This document shows positions 41,765 to 51,346 of a stretch of 64,000 nucleotides of DNA, piece by piece. Source of the DNA: Periplaneta americana (lineage: Eukaryota; Arthropoda; Insecta; Blattodea; Blattidae); contig NC_091117.1 in the NCBI RefSeq assembly GCF_040183065.1, positions 97,304,001-97,368,000 of the forward strand. Reading direction: 5' to 3'. A program made the position numbers and the translations under genes. Below the pieces are notes generated by a model that saw nothing but the letters and a program-made list of their open reading frames with translations, ran no database searches and had not been told where the DNA came from. Position 1 is the first letter of the stretch, and every line of letters begins with the position of its first letter.

Positions 41765-42700
41765 TGTTCAAATGTCTTTTTACCACGTTTTAACACATTT
41801 TTCACTTCACTAGACCAACCGCTGCATACTCCCTCCTCTAGCTGCAATTACAGCTTCAATTCTCTCAGGCATGCTCTGAATAGCATTTCTGGTGTAGGCA
41901 CCTGATTCCGTTTCATTCTTTCAATCTCCACCTCTTGGAGAAAGTTGATGACACATTGTGCTACATGGGACAGGCATTATCCTGCGTTAGAATGAAGTTT
42001 GTCCCAAATGAAAGGTGTAAAAGGTACAACATGGTTCGTAAGAGTTTCCTCCACATAGTGATCGGCATTGAGAGCACCATGCTCAATGAACAACAGGTCC
42101 ATCTTTTCTTGCATACAGATTCTGCCCCAGACCATGATGGACCCTCCTTGGAAAGGACTCTAGGAGAGAAGGTACAAGGAGAATAGGGCTTTCCTGGCCT
42201 TCTCCACACACACTACCGTCCATCTAGAGAACTTAGAGCCAACCTAGACTTATCTGTAAAGCAGAAATTAGACCACTGCTCTAACATCCAGTTGGTATGT
42301 TGATGAGCAAATTCAAATCTTGCAGCACGATGCTTCCGAGTCAACAGGGGTCCTGTGGCAGGTCTTCTTGACTGCTGGGTCGATTCTGGAGACGTCTCCC
42401 AACTTCCACATACTCACTTCCAATTGACAGTCTTGATGGAGTCGATTTTGGACCTGGGCAGCAGTTGTATGCCGATCCCGCAATACTTGAAGCCTTATAA
42501 AGCGGTCATCCCTCTCGATTGTGGCTCTGCTACGACCTGATCCTGGCCTTCTGCTGTACGAATTTGTTTCTCTAAAGCGTGTCACACCTCTGAACGCTTC
42601 CAACTGATACTCCAAGTCTTTCCACAACATAGCAGTAAGACCTTCCATCTTCAATCAATTCAACAGCTCTTGCAGGCTTCTGTACTTAACATCATGTTGA
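41765..42700 (-). pseudogene. Tc1-like transposase pseudogene
   Basis: Minus strand. N-terminal part (42313-42654): RRPGSGRSRATIERDDRFIR and LQVLRDRHTTAAQVQNRLHQ, the second helix-turn-helix of a Tc1 subgroup. Then across frameshifts: GGSIMVWGRICMQEKMDLLF, EHGALNADHYVEETLTNHVV and SHVAQCVINFLQEVEIERMK, ending in a degenerate C-terminal. The stretch that should hold PARSPDMNPIEHVWD is missing between ERMKRNQ and the C-terminus, so the last catalytic residue is gone. It belongs to a different Tc1 lineage from the copy at 1870-2841. Terminal repeats not found. Confidence 0.88.
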
Positions 42701-42837
42701 TCATATGAAAACTTCTTCGTAACTGCGTCAAACAGTGAACAAAACACGTCTCTTCGTCGGTTAACTTCAAAAGTACAAGTCATCCCCAAACAGATTTGTT
42801 AACAAAGCTTGCCACAGATGTGTGTGTGGTATTGGTA

Positions 42838-43067
42838 ATTAGATTAGATTAGATCTTTATTAACTGATAGAATTACAAGCATTCATAGCGTCGTCAGTAC
42901 ACAAGAAAAATAACATAACATACATGTATAATACAAATAAACTTAATTCTAAATAAGCTTAACAAATTAATACTAAATGACATGCAAAAAAAAAAACCTT
43001 CTTAAATATATAGGCTAAGCTTTTAAGCTTTTTTTTAATTTTCTTTAGTGTTAGTTTCCCAAGACTA

Positions 43068-43068
<1 letters not shown>
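42838..43068 (-). mobile_element. LINE 3'-end fragment with pentanucleotide tail
   Basis: On the minus strand it ends AATAAAGATCTAATCTAATC, a polyA-like signal followed by an AATCT repeat as in CR1/L2-type tails, preceded by GACGACGCTATGAATGCTTG. No coding sequence seen. It could also be the tail of an element whose body lies under 43069-43285. Confidence 0.5.
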
Positions 43069-43137
<69 letters not shown>

Positions 43138-43139
43138 GT
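43069..43139. repeat. (ATT)n microsatellite
   Basis: About 22 units with one interruption. Confidence 0.96.
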
Positions 43140-43285
43140 TTAATTATACTTTTTAATTCTTAGTCTAGGTTAGATCTACTAGCTTTTCAACTGGGTTTAT
43201 ATTAGCTAAGTTAGCTAAGTTATTAATTAATAGGAAATCTTTACTTATAGCAACTTCATATTTTTATATAACATTTTTTTTTAAG

Positions 43286-46246
43286 TTGGATACCCTGATT
43301 TTTGACAGCAATAATCCGGTTGTCTCTGACAGAACATTTTACAATGACCTTCACTCACACCATTCCTCTATACCTGCTGACCAGAACCCTCTCTCTCACC
43401 CTGAAGCGCTCAACATTTTAACAACAGCATTTTCCAAGAACTCTTCATCCCTTCACGTAGCCCATATTAACGCTCAGAGTTTGGTTGCACACTTTGACGA
43501 AATTCAATCCATATTCTCGAATCAGAATTTGCATGCTCTTCTCATCTCTGAATCTTGGCTCAAACCTACATTATCCTCAGCGACATTACACCTAGATGGT
43601 TATACGCTATTGAGAAATGATCGTTTAAATAAACAAGGAAGTGGCGTTGCTGCATATGTCAGATCAGATCTCAATCCCAGAATAATACACGCATCTCCTG
43701 GCGAGTATGCCGGAAAACCTGAAATGCTATTTGTAGAAGTCTTGACAAGCTTTCAGAAATGCCTTATTTGTGTAATTTACCAACCCCCAAAGATTAACGA
43801 TATTGCAGAGATCGAGAGATCGTTGTTGGAATTCATCACAGATTATGAACACGTCTTAATAATGGGTGATCTTAACACGAATTTGTTGGCCTCTGATTCG
43901 AACTACACTAGACATCTATTGACCATGTTCCAGGCTCTTGATCTAGCAGTCCTTCCCCTTGAACCAACCCACCATACCCAATCTTCCGAATCCTTATTAG
44001 ACTTAATTATTACGAAGAATGCAGACAAAGTACAAAAACATGGACAATGTGCGGCTTCGGGAATTTCGTACCATGATATTATTTATCTAGTATATTCCTT
44101 GAAGTGTCCCAAGCCCACGCCTAAATTCATAAGGTACCGTGACTTGAAACGTGTTGATGAAACCCAACTACTTGAAGACGCAATGAAGATTCCCTGGGAC
44201 TCAATATGGACCTTACATACTGTTGACGAGAAAGTTGTTAAACTAAATGAGTACATTATAAATTTATATAACAAGCATGCTCCTATCAAATCTAAACGCG
44301 TAAAAAGGACACCAGCACCATGGATGACTGCTGACATACGTAGTATGATTACAGACAGAAACGCTGCATACAAAACGTTTAAACATGACAAGACAGAAAT
44401 CTCTTATAATTATTATAAACTCCTACGTAACAGAACTACTCAAGCCATTAGAAACGCAAAACTGAGACATTTTCATAACATCTTGAAGGGGGGAGCTGAC
44501 CCTTCCAAACTGTGGAGAAACTTGCGGACAATTGGCTTAGGAAATCCCAGGACTCAGGTAGAAAGCGTGCCAGTTTCTCTTGACGAACTAAATGACCATT
44601 TTGCAACTGTACAGTCAATAACCTTGGATACGGTCGACAAACAGCAGACAGTTAACGAATTACAAATGACTCCAATTCCGGATAGAGAAATATTTTTCTT
44701 CACTTATGTCACAGAAACTGAAGTGAGAGCGGCAATAAAACGTATTACTTCTAAAGCTGAAGGTGTGGATAATATTAGTATAACATTATTGAAGAAACTA
44801 TTGGACATAACACTGCCGACATTAACACATATATTCACCGCCTCACTCATAACTTCTACCTACCCGAACCTCTGGAAGAAAGCCTTTATCCGTCCGATCC
44901 CTAAAATCAAAACCCCATTATGTGCAAATGATTTCCGTCCAATTAGTATCCTACCTGCCCTATCAAAAGCTCTGGAACGTATTGTTCACAAACAACTAAT
45001 GAACTATCTAACCGAACATGCCTTACTGGACGAATACCAATCCGGGTTCAGAAATGGACATAGTACGACTACAGCACTACTAAAAGTGAATGAGGATATA
45101 CGTGAAGCCACAGATGAACGTAAATTAACATTACTGACATTACTTGACTTCAGTAAGGCATTTGATACAGTTGACACGGACCTTCTATTATATAAATTAG
45201 GACTTCTGAATCTTTCAGAAAGCTCTGTTACTTGGTTTGAATCCTACCTTCGCGAACGTCAACAATGTGTCATTGCATGCGATTATTCTTCAAGATGGTG
45301 TGTCGTGAAATCTGGAATTCAACAAGGATCAGTTCTCGGACCTTTACTCTTCATGATTTATATTAATGACGTGACTAAAATGATAAAACACTGCAAATAC
45401 CATATGTATGCTGACGACTTGCAAATTTATTTGCATTTCCACCCTGATGAGACTAGTGACGCAGTAACTAAAATAAATGAAGACTTAAATTCGATTTCAC
45501 TGTGGTCACACAAATTTGGATTAAGGTTAAATCCAGAGAAATCGCAAGCAATCGTAATGGGACATAATCGTCTACGAAGTACTCTTGATAGTGGTACTAT
45601 ACCACATATAACATTGAATGGGATTATTGTTAAATACAGTGAAACAGTTAAAAATCTTGGCATTTTTATGGATAGCGATCTAAATTGGAACACCCAAGTA
45701 ACACACACTTGCAAAAAACTATTTTCTCAACTTCACTCTTTGTTTCATATGAAAGAATTTCTACCACTTAGTCTAAAAAAGAATCTTATTCAGACGCTTG
45801 TAATGCCCCATTTTGATTATTGCGATTCCTTACTAACTAATGTAAGTTCACTCTTAGCTGAGAGACTACAACGTGTTCATAATGTGTGCATACGATTCAT
45901 CTGCAATACTCGTAAATTTGACCATATCACACCTTCCCTCCAGTTACTTTCATGGGTGCGTCTGAAGGAACGAAGAACAATACATTCACTGTCTCTTCTA
46001 TTTAGAATCATGCATACTTCTACTCCGAATTATCTCTTATCGCGCTTTCAATTTCTTACAACTCTTCGAAACCGACATCAAGCACTTCTTTCTATCCCTC
46101 ATCATAGAACGTCTCTATACTCATCCTCCTACGCTGTAGAAATACCTCGTCTCTGTAATTCGCTACCTAATGATGTCAGGGACTGCCGGACTTTATCACA
46201 ATTCAAAATTAAATTGGAAAATTTTGTCTTGTTTAATGCTTTTTAG
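43286..46246 (+). CDS. L2/CR1-type LINE ORF2: endonuclease plus reverse transcriptase, fully open
   Basis: A single open frame of 986 codons (open from 43244; the first codon here is TTG, and no ATG lies near the start, so initiation is unclear). Residues 50-280: AP-type endonuclease with HINAQSL, LISESWL, GVAAYVRS, CVIYQPP and IMGDLNTNLL. The last catalytic motif, normally SDH, reads SYH (Y262-H263). Residues 470-760: reverse transcriptase with FIRPIPKIK, FRPISILPALSKALERIV, motif A LLDFSKAFDTVDTDLL, motif B SGIQQGSVLGPLLFMIYIND and motif C MYADDLQIY (Y708-D711) intact. The C-terminal domain ends FKIKLENFVLFNAF. Typical of CR1/L2-superfamily elements in length and layout. The 3' end (AAGGCCTGATGGCCTTAAC, then an AAAT tail to 46552) is complete. 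The cleanest, probably youngest, LINE in the window. Confidence 0.93.
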   Translation: MDTLIFDSNNPVVSDRTFYNDLHSHHSSIPADQNPLSHPEALNILTTAFSKNSSSLHVAHINAQSLVAHFDEIQSIFSNQNLHALLISESWLKPTLSSATLHLDGYTLLRNDRLNKQGSGVAAYVRSDLNPRIIHASPGEYAGKPEMLFVEVLTSFQKCLICVIYQPPKINDIAEIERSLLEFITDYEHVLIMGDLNTNLLASDSNYTRHLLTMFQALDLAVLPLEPTHHTQSSESLLDLIITKNADKVQKHGQCAASGISYHDIIYLVYSLKCPKPTPKFIRYRDLKRVDETQLLEDAMKIPWDSIWTLHTVDEKVVKLNEYIINLYNKHAPIKSKRVKRTPAPWMTADIRSMITDRNAAYKTFKHDKTEISYNYYKLLRNRTTQAIRNAKLRHFHNILKGGADPSKLWRNLRTIGLGNPRTQVESVPVSLDELNDHFATVQSITLDTVDKQQTVNELQMTPIPDREIFFFTYVTETEVRAAIKRITSKAEGVDNISITLLKKLLDITLPTLTHIFTASLITSTYPNLWKKAFIRPIPKIKTPLCANDFRPISILPALSKALERIVHKQLMNYLTEHALLDEYQSGFRNGHSTTTALLKVNEDIREATDERKLTLLTLLDFSKAFDTVDTDLLLYKLGLLNLSESSVTWFESYLRERQQCVIACDYSSRWCVVKSGIQQGSVLGPLLFMIYINDVTKMIKHCKYHMYADDLQIYLHFHPDETSDAVTKINEDLNSISLWSHKFGLRLNPEKSQAIVMGHNRLRSTLDSGTIPHITLNGIIVKYSETVKNLGIFMDSDLNWNTQVTHTCKKLFSQLHSLFHMKEFLPLSLKKNLIQTLVMPHFDYCDSLLTNVSSLLAERLQRVHNVCIRFICNTRKFDHITPSLQLLSWVRLKERRTIHSLSLLFRIMHTSTPNYLLSRFQFLTTLRNRHQALLSIPHHRTSLYSSSYAVEIPRLCNSLPNDVRDCRTLSQFKIKLENFVLFNAF

Positions 46247-46508
46247 ATATTGCTAGAAGTGTTGATTTGTGTTTTTTTTTTACTCCAGATTAAAATCGCA
46301 AGTTTCTTGTTTATGTTAGTTAATTAGGATACAATTAATTATACTTAATCACTCATTTAAAGTTTGTGTGACTGCAACCTGTGTATATTTTTGTGTGACT
46401 TTACTTCGTTTATAGTGTTTTTTTTTTTTTTCCTTTTTATTTCTGTTATTGTATTTGTATTCCTGGTGTTGTGGAAGAGAAGGCCTGATGGCCTTAACTA
46501 CACCAGAA

Positions 46509-46551
<43 letters not shown>

Positions 46552-46552
46552 G
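46247..46552 (+). mobile_element. 3' end of the L2/CR1-type LINE with (AATA)n tail
   Basis: About 240 bp of 3' untranslated sequence contains the palindrome AAGGCCTGATGGCCTT (46481-46496), a hairpin often seen at L2-like ends, followed at 46507-46552 by about 11 AAAT units as the element tail. Confidence 0.85.
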
Positions 46553-46744
46553 CTCGATCTTCAGTCTCCACTGTTCCATCCAGTCTCTTGTCTATTTAAT
46601 TTTCCCTGGAACATAAAATCAAGAGCAGTATCATGGAAAGAATGTTAACTAGTACTAAAATTTTAAATTCAGATATTCATTTGTGCAAAATGGCATATGT
46701 GTTAATAAAATATTCTTTACCTCTTTTCTTAATTTTCTTATGTT

Positions 46745-48780
46745 AAGTTCTTTGATTTTTTTTATGGAAGTTTATCATATAAATTGCTGCCTCTATGTGA
46801 TATGCTGTTAAGACTTCTGGTAAGCCTGTGGTAATTCAAATGTATGTTTTTGGATGTTCTGGTGTTATACTCATGATAGGTTGAATTTGTTTTAAAGGAA
46901 TCTATGTTTTGATGAATAAAGCACACTATTTCTAAAATATATTCGCAGGGTACAAGTAAGATTTTTAGTTCTCTGAAAATTGTTATACTTTCAGTCCGAA
47001 TAGAAACTTGTTTAATGATTTTAAGTATTCTTTTCTGCAATTTGAGGACTTGTGTCACTTTTGGTGAAGATCCCCAAGTAATAATGCCATATGATAATAG
47101 TGAATGAACATATCCAAATAGACTGATATTAAAAGTTCCATGGGTGATATCTTCGCAAAGACTCGAAAAGCATAACAAAAGCGACTCAGCTTCTCAGATT
47201 TTGTATATGCTTTTCCCATGTCAAACTGGAATCTATCCATATACCTAAAAATTTAGTGCATTCTACTTCCTTAATTATAGTATTATTAAGTAATATGTGA
47301 ATCTGGTCAGATGGTTATTGATTAAATGATATATAGACAGTTTTATTTACGTTTAATTTAAGCTTATTATTTGCTAGCCATTGTTCTAATTTTGTTGATG
47401 TTGCATTAATTTTTATTTGCAAGTTCTCTTTCTTATTATCACTCAGTGTTTATTATGTTTGTGTCATCTGCAAATAAGACAGTTTTTCCTTCAGTTATAT
47501 TTAACAGGAGATCATTTATATATATAGAAGAAATAAGATTAGACCAAGAATTGAACCTTGAGGGAACCATGGGGCATAGGAACGGATTTTGATTTTACTC
47601 AGCCAATTTGTACAACCTGTTCCCTAATACTTAAATACAATACGAACCAGTTCCCTACTAATCCTCTTTTGCCAAATTGATGTAATTTCCAGATTAGAAA
47701 TTCGTGATTAACCATGTCAAAGTCCACACCTGTGGAGTAATGGTTAGCACGTCTAGCCATGAAACCAGGTGGCCCGGGTTCGATTCCCGGTCGGGGCAAG
47801 TTACCTGGTTGAGGTTTCTTCTGGAGTTTTCCCTCAACCCAATATGAACAAATGCTGGGTAACTTTCGGTGTTGGACCCCGGACTCATTTCACTGGCATT
47901 ATCACCATCTCATTCAGACGCTAAATAACCTAAGCTGTTGATAAAGCGTCATAAAATAACCTACTAAAATAAATAAATAAAACCATGTCAAATGCTTTGC
48001 TAACGTGCAGAAAAAGTCCAATGCTTTGTTCTTTATTATCTTTAGCATTGAGGATTGATTCCATAAACGATATTATAGCATTTGAATTTGGCAGTATTAT
48101 ATTCTAGGAATGAGACTAATCTGTTGTTCATAACCTTTTCAAGGACTTTCGAGAACCCAGATAATAGGGATATAGACCTATAGTTCTCAATGTTTTGTTT
48201 ATTTCACTTCTTAAAATTTGGGCAAACTTTTGCTACCGGTACCGATACTTTAAAGATCTCAGGAAATTTACCAGTAACTAAAGATAAATTACAGATGTCT
48301 GCCATTGGCAGTGCTGGAAGTGAGTACAAGTAGGCTATTTATTACTGCATCTGGGATTTCTTCAGTTCCAGATGCTAGGCTATGTTTTAAGTTTCCCATT
48401 ATTTTGTGAATTTCTTTTGTGGTTACTGTTTTAAAAAAAATTGTACTTTTGTTCCCTGTATGTTGAAAGTTTGGCTGTGGATTCCTTGTTGGTGCAGTTC
48501 CTAAAGTTTGTGTAACATTTGCAAAGTAGTTATTAAATGCTTCAGCTAAATTATATGGACTCTTAATTAAACTACCATTATTTAATAATTCAATATTAAC
48601 TTTTGCTGTACTGGTATCTGATTTTTTTCTGGTTTCCCTTTCTACCACATCCCAAATTGCTTTACTTTTATTAACTGCTCTCAAAATAAAGTCCTGATGC
48701 GTTAAGGACCTGAAAATGATTATTAGGGTGGCTTTTACATTAACTTTTTCTTTCAAAATATCCCAGCCGCATCATAAAAC
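46745..48780 (-). pseudogene. Jockey-like LINE reverse transcriptase relic, split by a SINE
   Basis: Minus strand, many stops. 48289-48756: linker (SKAIWDVVERETRKKSDTST, AEAFNNYFANV, IMGNLKHSLASGTEEIPD). 48000-48290: FPEIFKVSVPVAKVCP-type fingers and ENYRSISLLSGFSKVLEKVM. 47600-47720: VNHEFLIWKLHQFGKRGLVG with NWFVLYLS. About 47450-47590: degraded motif B and an altered catalytic box. 46762-47178: C-terminal part (LLSYGIITWGSSPKVTQVLK, LQKRILKIIK). Endonuclease missing. A SINE sits at 47722-47980. Long dead. Confidence 0.86.
47722..47980 (+). repeat. tRNA-derived SINE, family S2
   Basis: 12 bp target duplication AACCATGTCAAA (47710-47721, 47981-47992). Head: CACCTGTGGAGTAATGG (A-box region) and GGGTTCGATTCCCGGTCGG (B-box). 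Body TTACCTGGTTGAGG...CCCTCAACCCAATATGAACA, then GGACCCCGGACTCATTTCAC, tail TACTAAAATAAATAAATAAA. Full length. Confidence 0.95.
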
Positions 48781-48987
48781 CATAAAACTACTTCAAAGTT
48801 CAACAGAGAAGACTTTAATGCCCTAGTATTTAATCACAAAATAACTTTTTATCTAGCGTTCCACTTTTTTTGTACCGCAGTGTAGGCTATATGTTAAGTA
48901 AAATTTTCATAAGAGAACTTTATAACTAAACCAGCCTTGAGTCTATAATACAGTTTCTTTCTAATAATAGTGTAGGAGGAAATAGAG

Positions 48988-49027
<40 letters not shown>

Positions 49028-49589
49028 AATAACTCGTCCAGCCTTAATTAAGGATGACCACGAGGATCCGGAAATTAATAGTAAATAAATATAATTAATT
49101 AAATATGAATATTGTTATAAAAATAAAATGTAATAATTAAGCACCATTGATTACACTGTGTAACAATGATTTTGTTTAAGTTAATTTTTTTGCTGTTTCT
49201 AATTCAGTATGTTGCAAAACACAAGAAAACATCAATTTCCCATGTGTGAAATTGTTTTTAGAGATATGGCATCGATTTTCATAATTTCACGAAAATATCT
49301 TCCTTTTGTACAATATAAGTGAGTTTACAATAATAATTTTTTCTATATTAAGGCAGAAAACTTATACAGGGGCTGAGCAAATGTGCAGAAGTTATGAAAG
49401 TACATTAAAACACTTACACGTCATAAAAACGCATATATAGAGTGTCTAAAGATGTATTTTTTTCCTAACCTCCCTTTTGTAGGTTAAAACACTTACACAT
49501 CATGGAAAGATATTCACAGTGTCTAAAAATGTAGTCTGTTAACCGATCAAAAGTCAGTATCTTTCATGTTTAATTGTATAAACATGGAA
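48781..49589. other. unassigned stretch with two small repeats
   Basis: (TA)n followed by (GA)n at 48987-49028. A 50 bp unit (TTAAAACACTTACACRTCAT ... GTGTCTAAARATGTA) is present twice at 49405-49456 and 49484-49534, 79 bp apart. No gene recognised before the Gypsy relic. Confidence 0.5.
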
Positions 49590-51071
49590 AAATAAAAAAT
49601 GAGAAGATTGAACGCTGGAGATTAGAATTATCATGTTATAAAATTTGATATTGTCTATCGTCCTGGAAAGGATAACACAGTAGCTGATACATTATCCAGA
49701 GTCTGCTCATCCTCATCTGCTAGAATTCCTACTCTTTATCAGCTTCACCAGTCTCTCTGCCATCCTGGTGTAGTGCGAATGGCACATTTTATTCGTTGTG
49801 GTAATTTCCTGTATTCCTTAGAAGATGTCAAGAAGATGACTGCATCATGTCCAGTGTGTGCAGAAATTAAACCTCATTTCTACAAAGGAGAAGATCGACT
49901 AATTAAAGCAACATCACTTTTCGAGCATCTGAATATAGATTTTAAAGGGCCAATACCTTCAAAAACTAGCAATGTATACAAATGTAATCTTCATCTTACG
50001 ATGTTTGGGTGACGTATATACGTCCGTTGATGTGACATATTAATGAATTAAATACTATTATAGTCACAATCATGCCATGGTATGAAAGAAAAATTCCACA
50101 ACCTCGAGCGGGAATCGAACCTGCGACTTCCTGGTCTCCGGTCAGGCGCTCTACCACTGAGCTATCGAGTTCGTCTCACGCCATTTAATTCATTCAGCAA
50201 TGTATACTTACTCACAATTGTCGACGAGTACCGGTATTCCAGATTTCCATTTGCATTCCCTTGCAGTGATGTTTCAACTTCGACGGTCATACACAGATTA
50301 TCAACTTTATTCTCGATTTTTGAGAGTCCGTCATTTATCCATTCTGATCGAGACTCTGCTTTTATGTCGCAGCAACTTAAACAGTATCTTTGTTCACAAG
50401 GAATAGCAACTAGCCGCACTACAGCATATAATCTCCAAGGGAACAGACAAATTGAGAGATATAACGGAATAATTTGGAAGACTATAGAACTGACCTTAAA
50501 ATCTCGAGGTCTTCCAGTTATACAATGGGAGACTGTGCTTCAGGAATCCTTAAATGCTATTCGATCTCTGTTATGTACAGCAAGTAACACAACACCACAT
50601 GAACGTATGTTCTCACACTCCAGACGCTCTGCAAATGGATCTATGCTACCGACATGGTTGACAACACTGGGAACTGTATTCATGAGAAGAAACGTTCGTG
50701 CTAGCAAGTTCGATCCATTAGTTGAAGAAGTTCAGTTGATAGAGGCAAACCCTATCTATTCTTATGTCCGAACATCTAATGGAAGAGAGATGACGCTATC
50801 GAATCGACAACTTGCTCCGAAAGAACAGATGTCTATTTTTGAGGAGCGTGATGGAATTCAAATGGAAGACTTCGAAAATGATGACAACCAGAATAAAGCT
50901 ATTTCTAATCCTTCACAAAGCCCGAGAATAACAGAAAGGAGTGATTCCAATTTTAATGAGTCTTATGGAAGAAATGGCGAGACTAAGTCAAACGAGAACA
51001 ATATATTGGTATCTCGTTCTGGCAGAGTAGTGAAACCCCCGAGTTACTTACTGGACTATATTCAATACTGA
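49590..51071 (+). pseudogene. Ty3/Gypsy-type Pol 3' part: RNase H end and integrase, split by a SINE
   Basis: Retrotransposon polyprotein, truncated at its 5' side near 49590. In order: end of RNase H (YRPGKDNTVADTLSRV, about 49655-49700), integrase zinc-binding H-H-C-C motif (HQSLCHPG ... SCPVC, about 49745-49860), integrase core with LNIDFKGP (first Asp), then the SINE, then VDEYRYSRFPFAFPC, IHSDRDSAF (second Asp), GNRQIERYNG (Glu), KSRGLPVIQWETVLQESLNA and a C-terminal domain ending SGRVVKPPSYLLDYIQY. A frameshift near 49640 separates the RNase H end from the integrase; after removal of the SINE with one duplication the integrase frame is open to the stop at 51071 (TSNVYLLTIVDEY). No envelope-like ORF follows. 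Upstream RT and Gag are missing. Confidence 0.9.
49980..50195 (-). repeat. tRNA-derived SINE (family S3) in the integrase gene
   Basis: Flanked by AGCAATGTATAC at 49968-49979 and 50196-50207. On the minus strand the head is tRNA-like: TCGATAGCTCAGTGGTAGAGCG (A-box) and CAGGTTCGATTCCCGCTCGA (B-box), with a CCTGA/CCAGG anticodon stem. About 216 bp. It does not share the S2 body. Confidence 0.92.
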
Positions 51072-51083
51072 TGTGGGGGAGAA

Positions 51084-51242
51084 TGTAATGAGTTTTATGG
51101 TTAAACCGACCATATCCATAATGATCGATTCTTCTGTTATGTTTTGTTTATGTATCCAAGGTATTTGTTTATGTAACCAGGTAGCTAGATTTATGTGTCG
51201 AATAAAGCCAACTTTGGTTCTATAAATTGCAACTTTATTACA
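51084..51242 (+). repeat. 3' LTR of the Gypsy-type element
   Basis: Begins TGTAAT and ends ATTACA (perfect 6 bp inverted termini), directly after a purine-rich tract (GATGTGGGGGAGAA, 51070-51083) that would prime plus-strand synthesis. It contains AATAAAG (51201-51207) as a likely polyadenylation signal. At 159 bp it is short for a Gypsy LTR. The 5' LTR is not in the window. Confidence 0.85.
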
Positions 51243-51346
51243 CATATTATTATCGAACTGTGTCTTTTATAAATTTAAATGTTGAAATGCATCAGTCACA
51301 ATAGTGAAACAAGAATATTTTGTTTGATATATAATTACCTTATAAA

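Noticed and set aside
44083-44391. Antisense frame within the LINE ORF2 (also 45427-45714)
   Set aside because: Shadow frames of the strong plus-strand coding sequence.
47722-47800. Functional tRNA genes at the heads of the SINEs (also 38.5, 50.1, 54.4 and 55.5 kb)
   Set aside because: Each is followed by a conserved SINE body and flanked by target duplications; the cloverleaves are imperfect.
51084-51242. Envelope gene or virus-like Gypsy (errantivirus) downstream of pol
   Set aside because: The LTR begins 13 bases after the pol stop codon, so there is no room for an envelope ORF.
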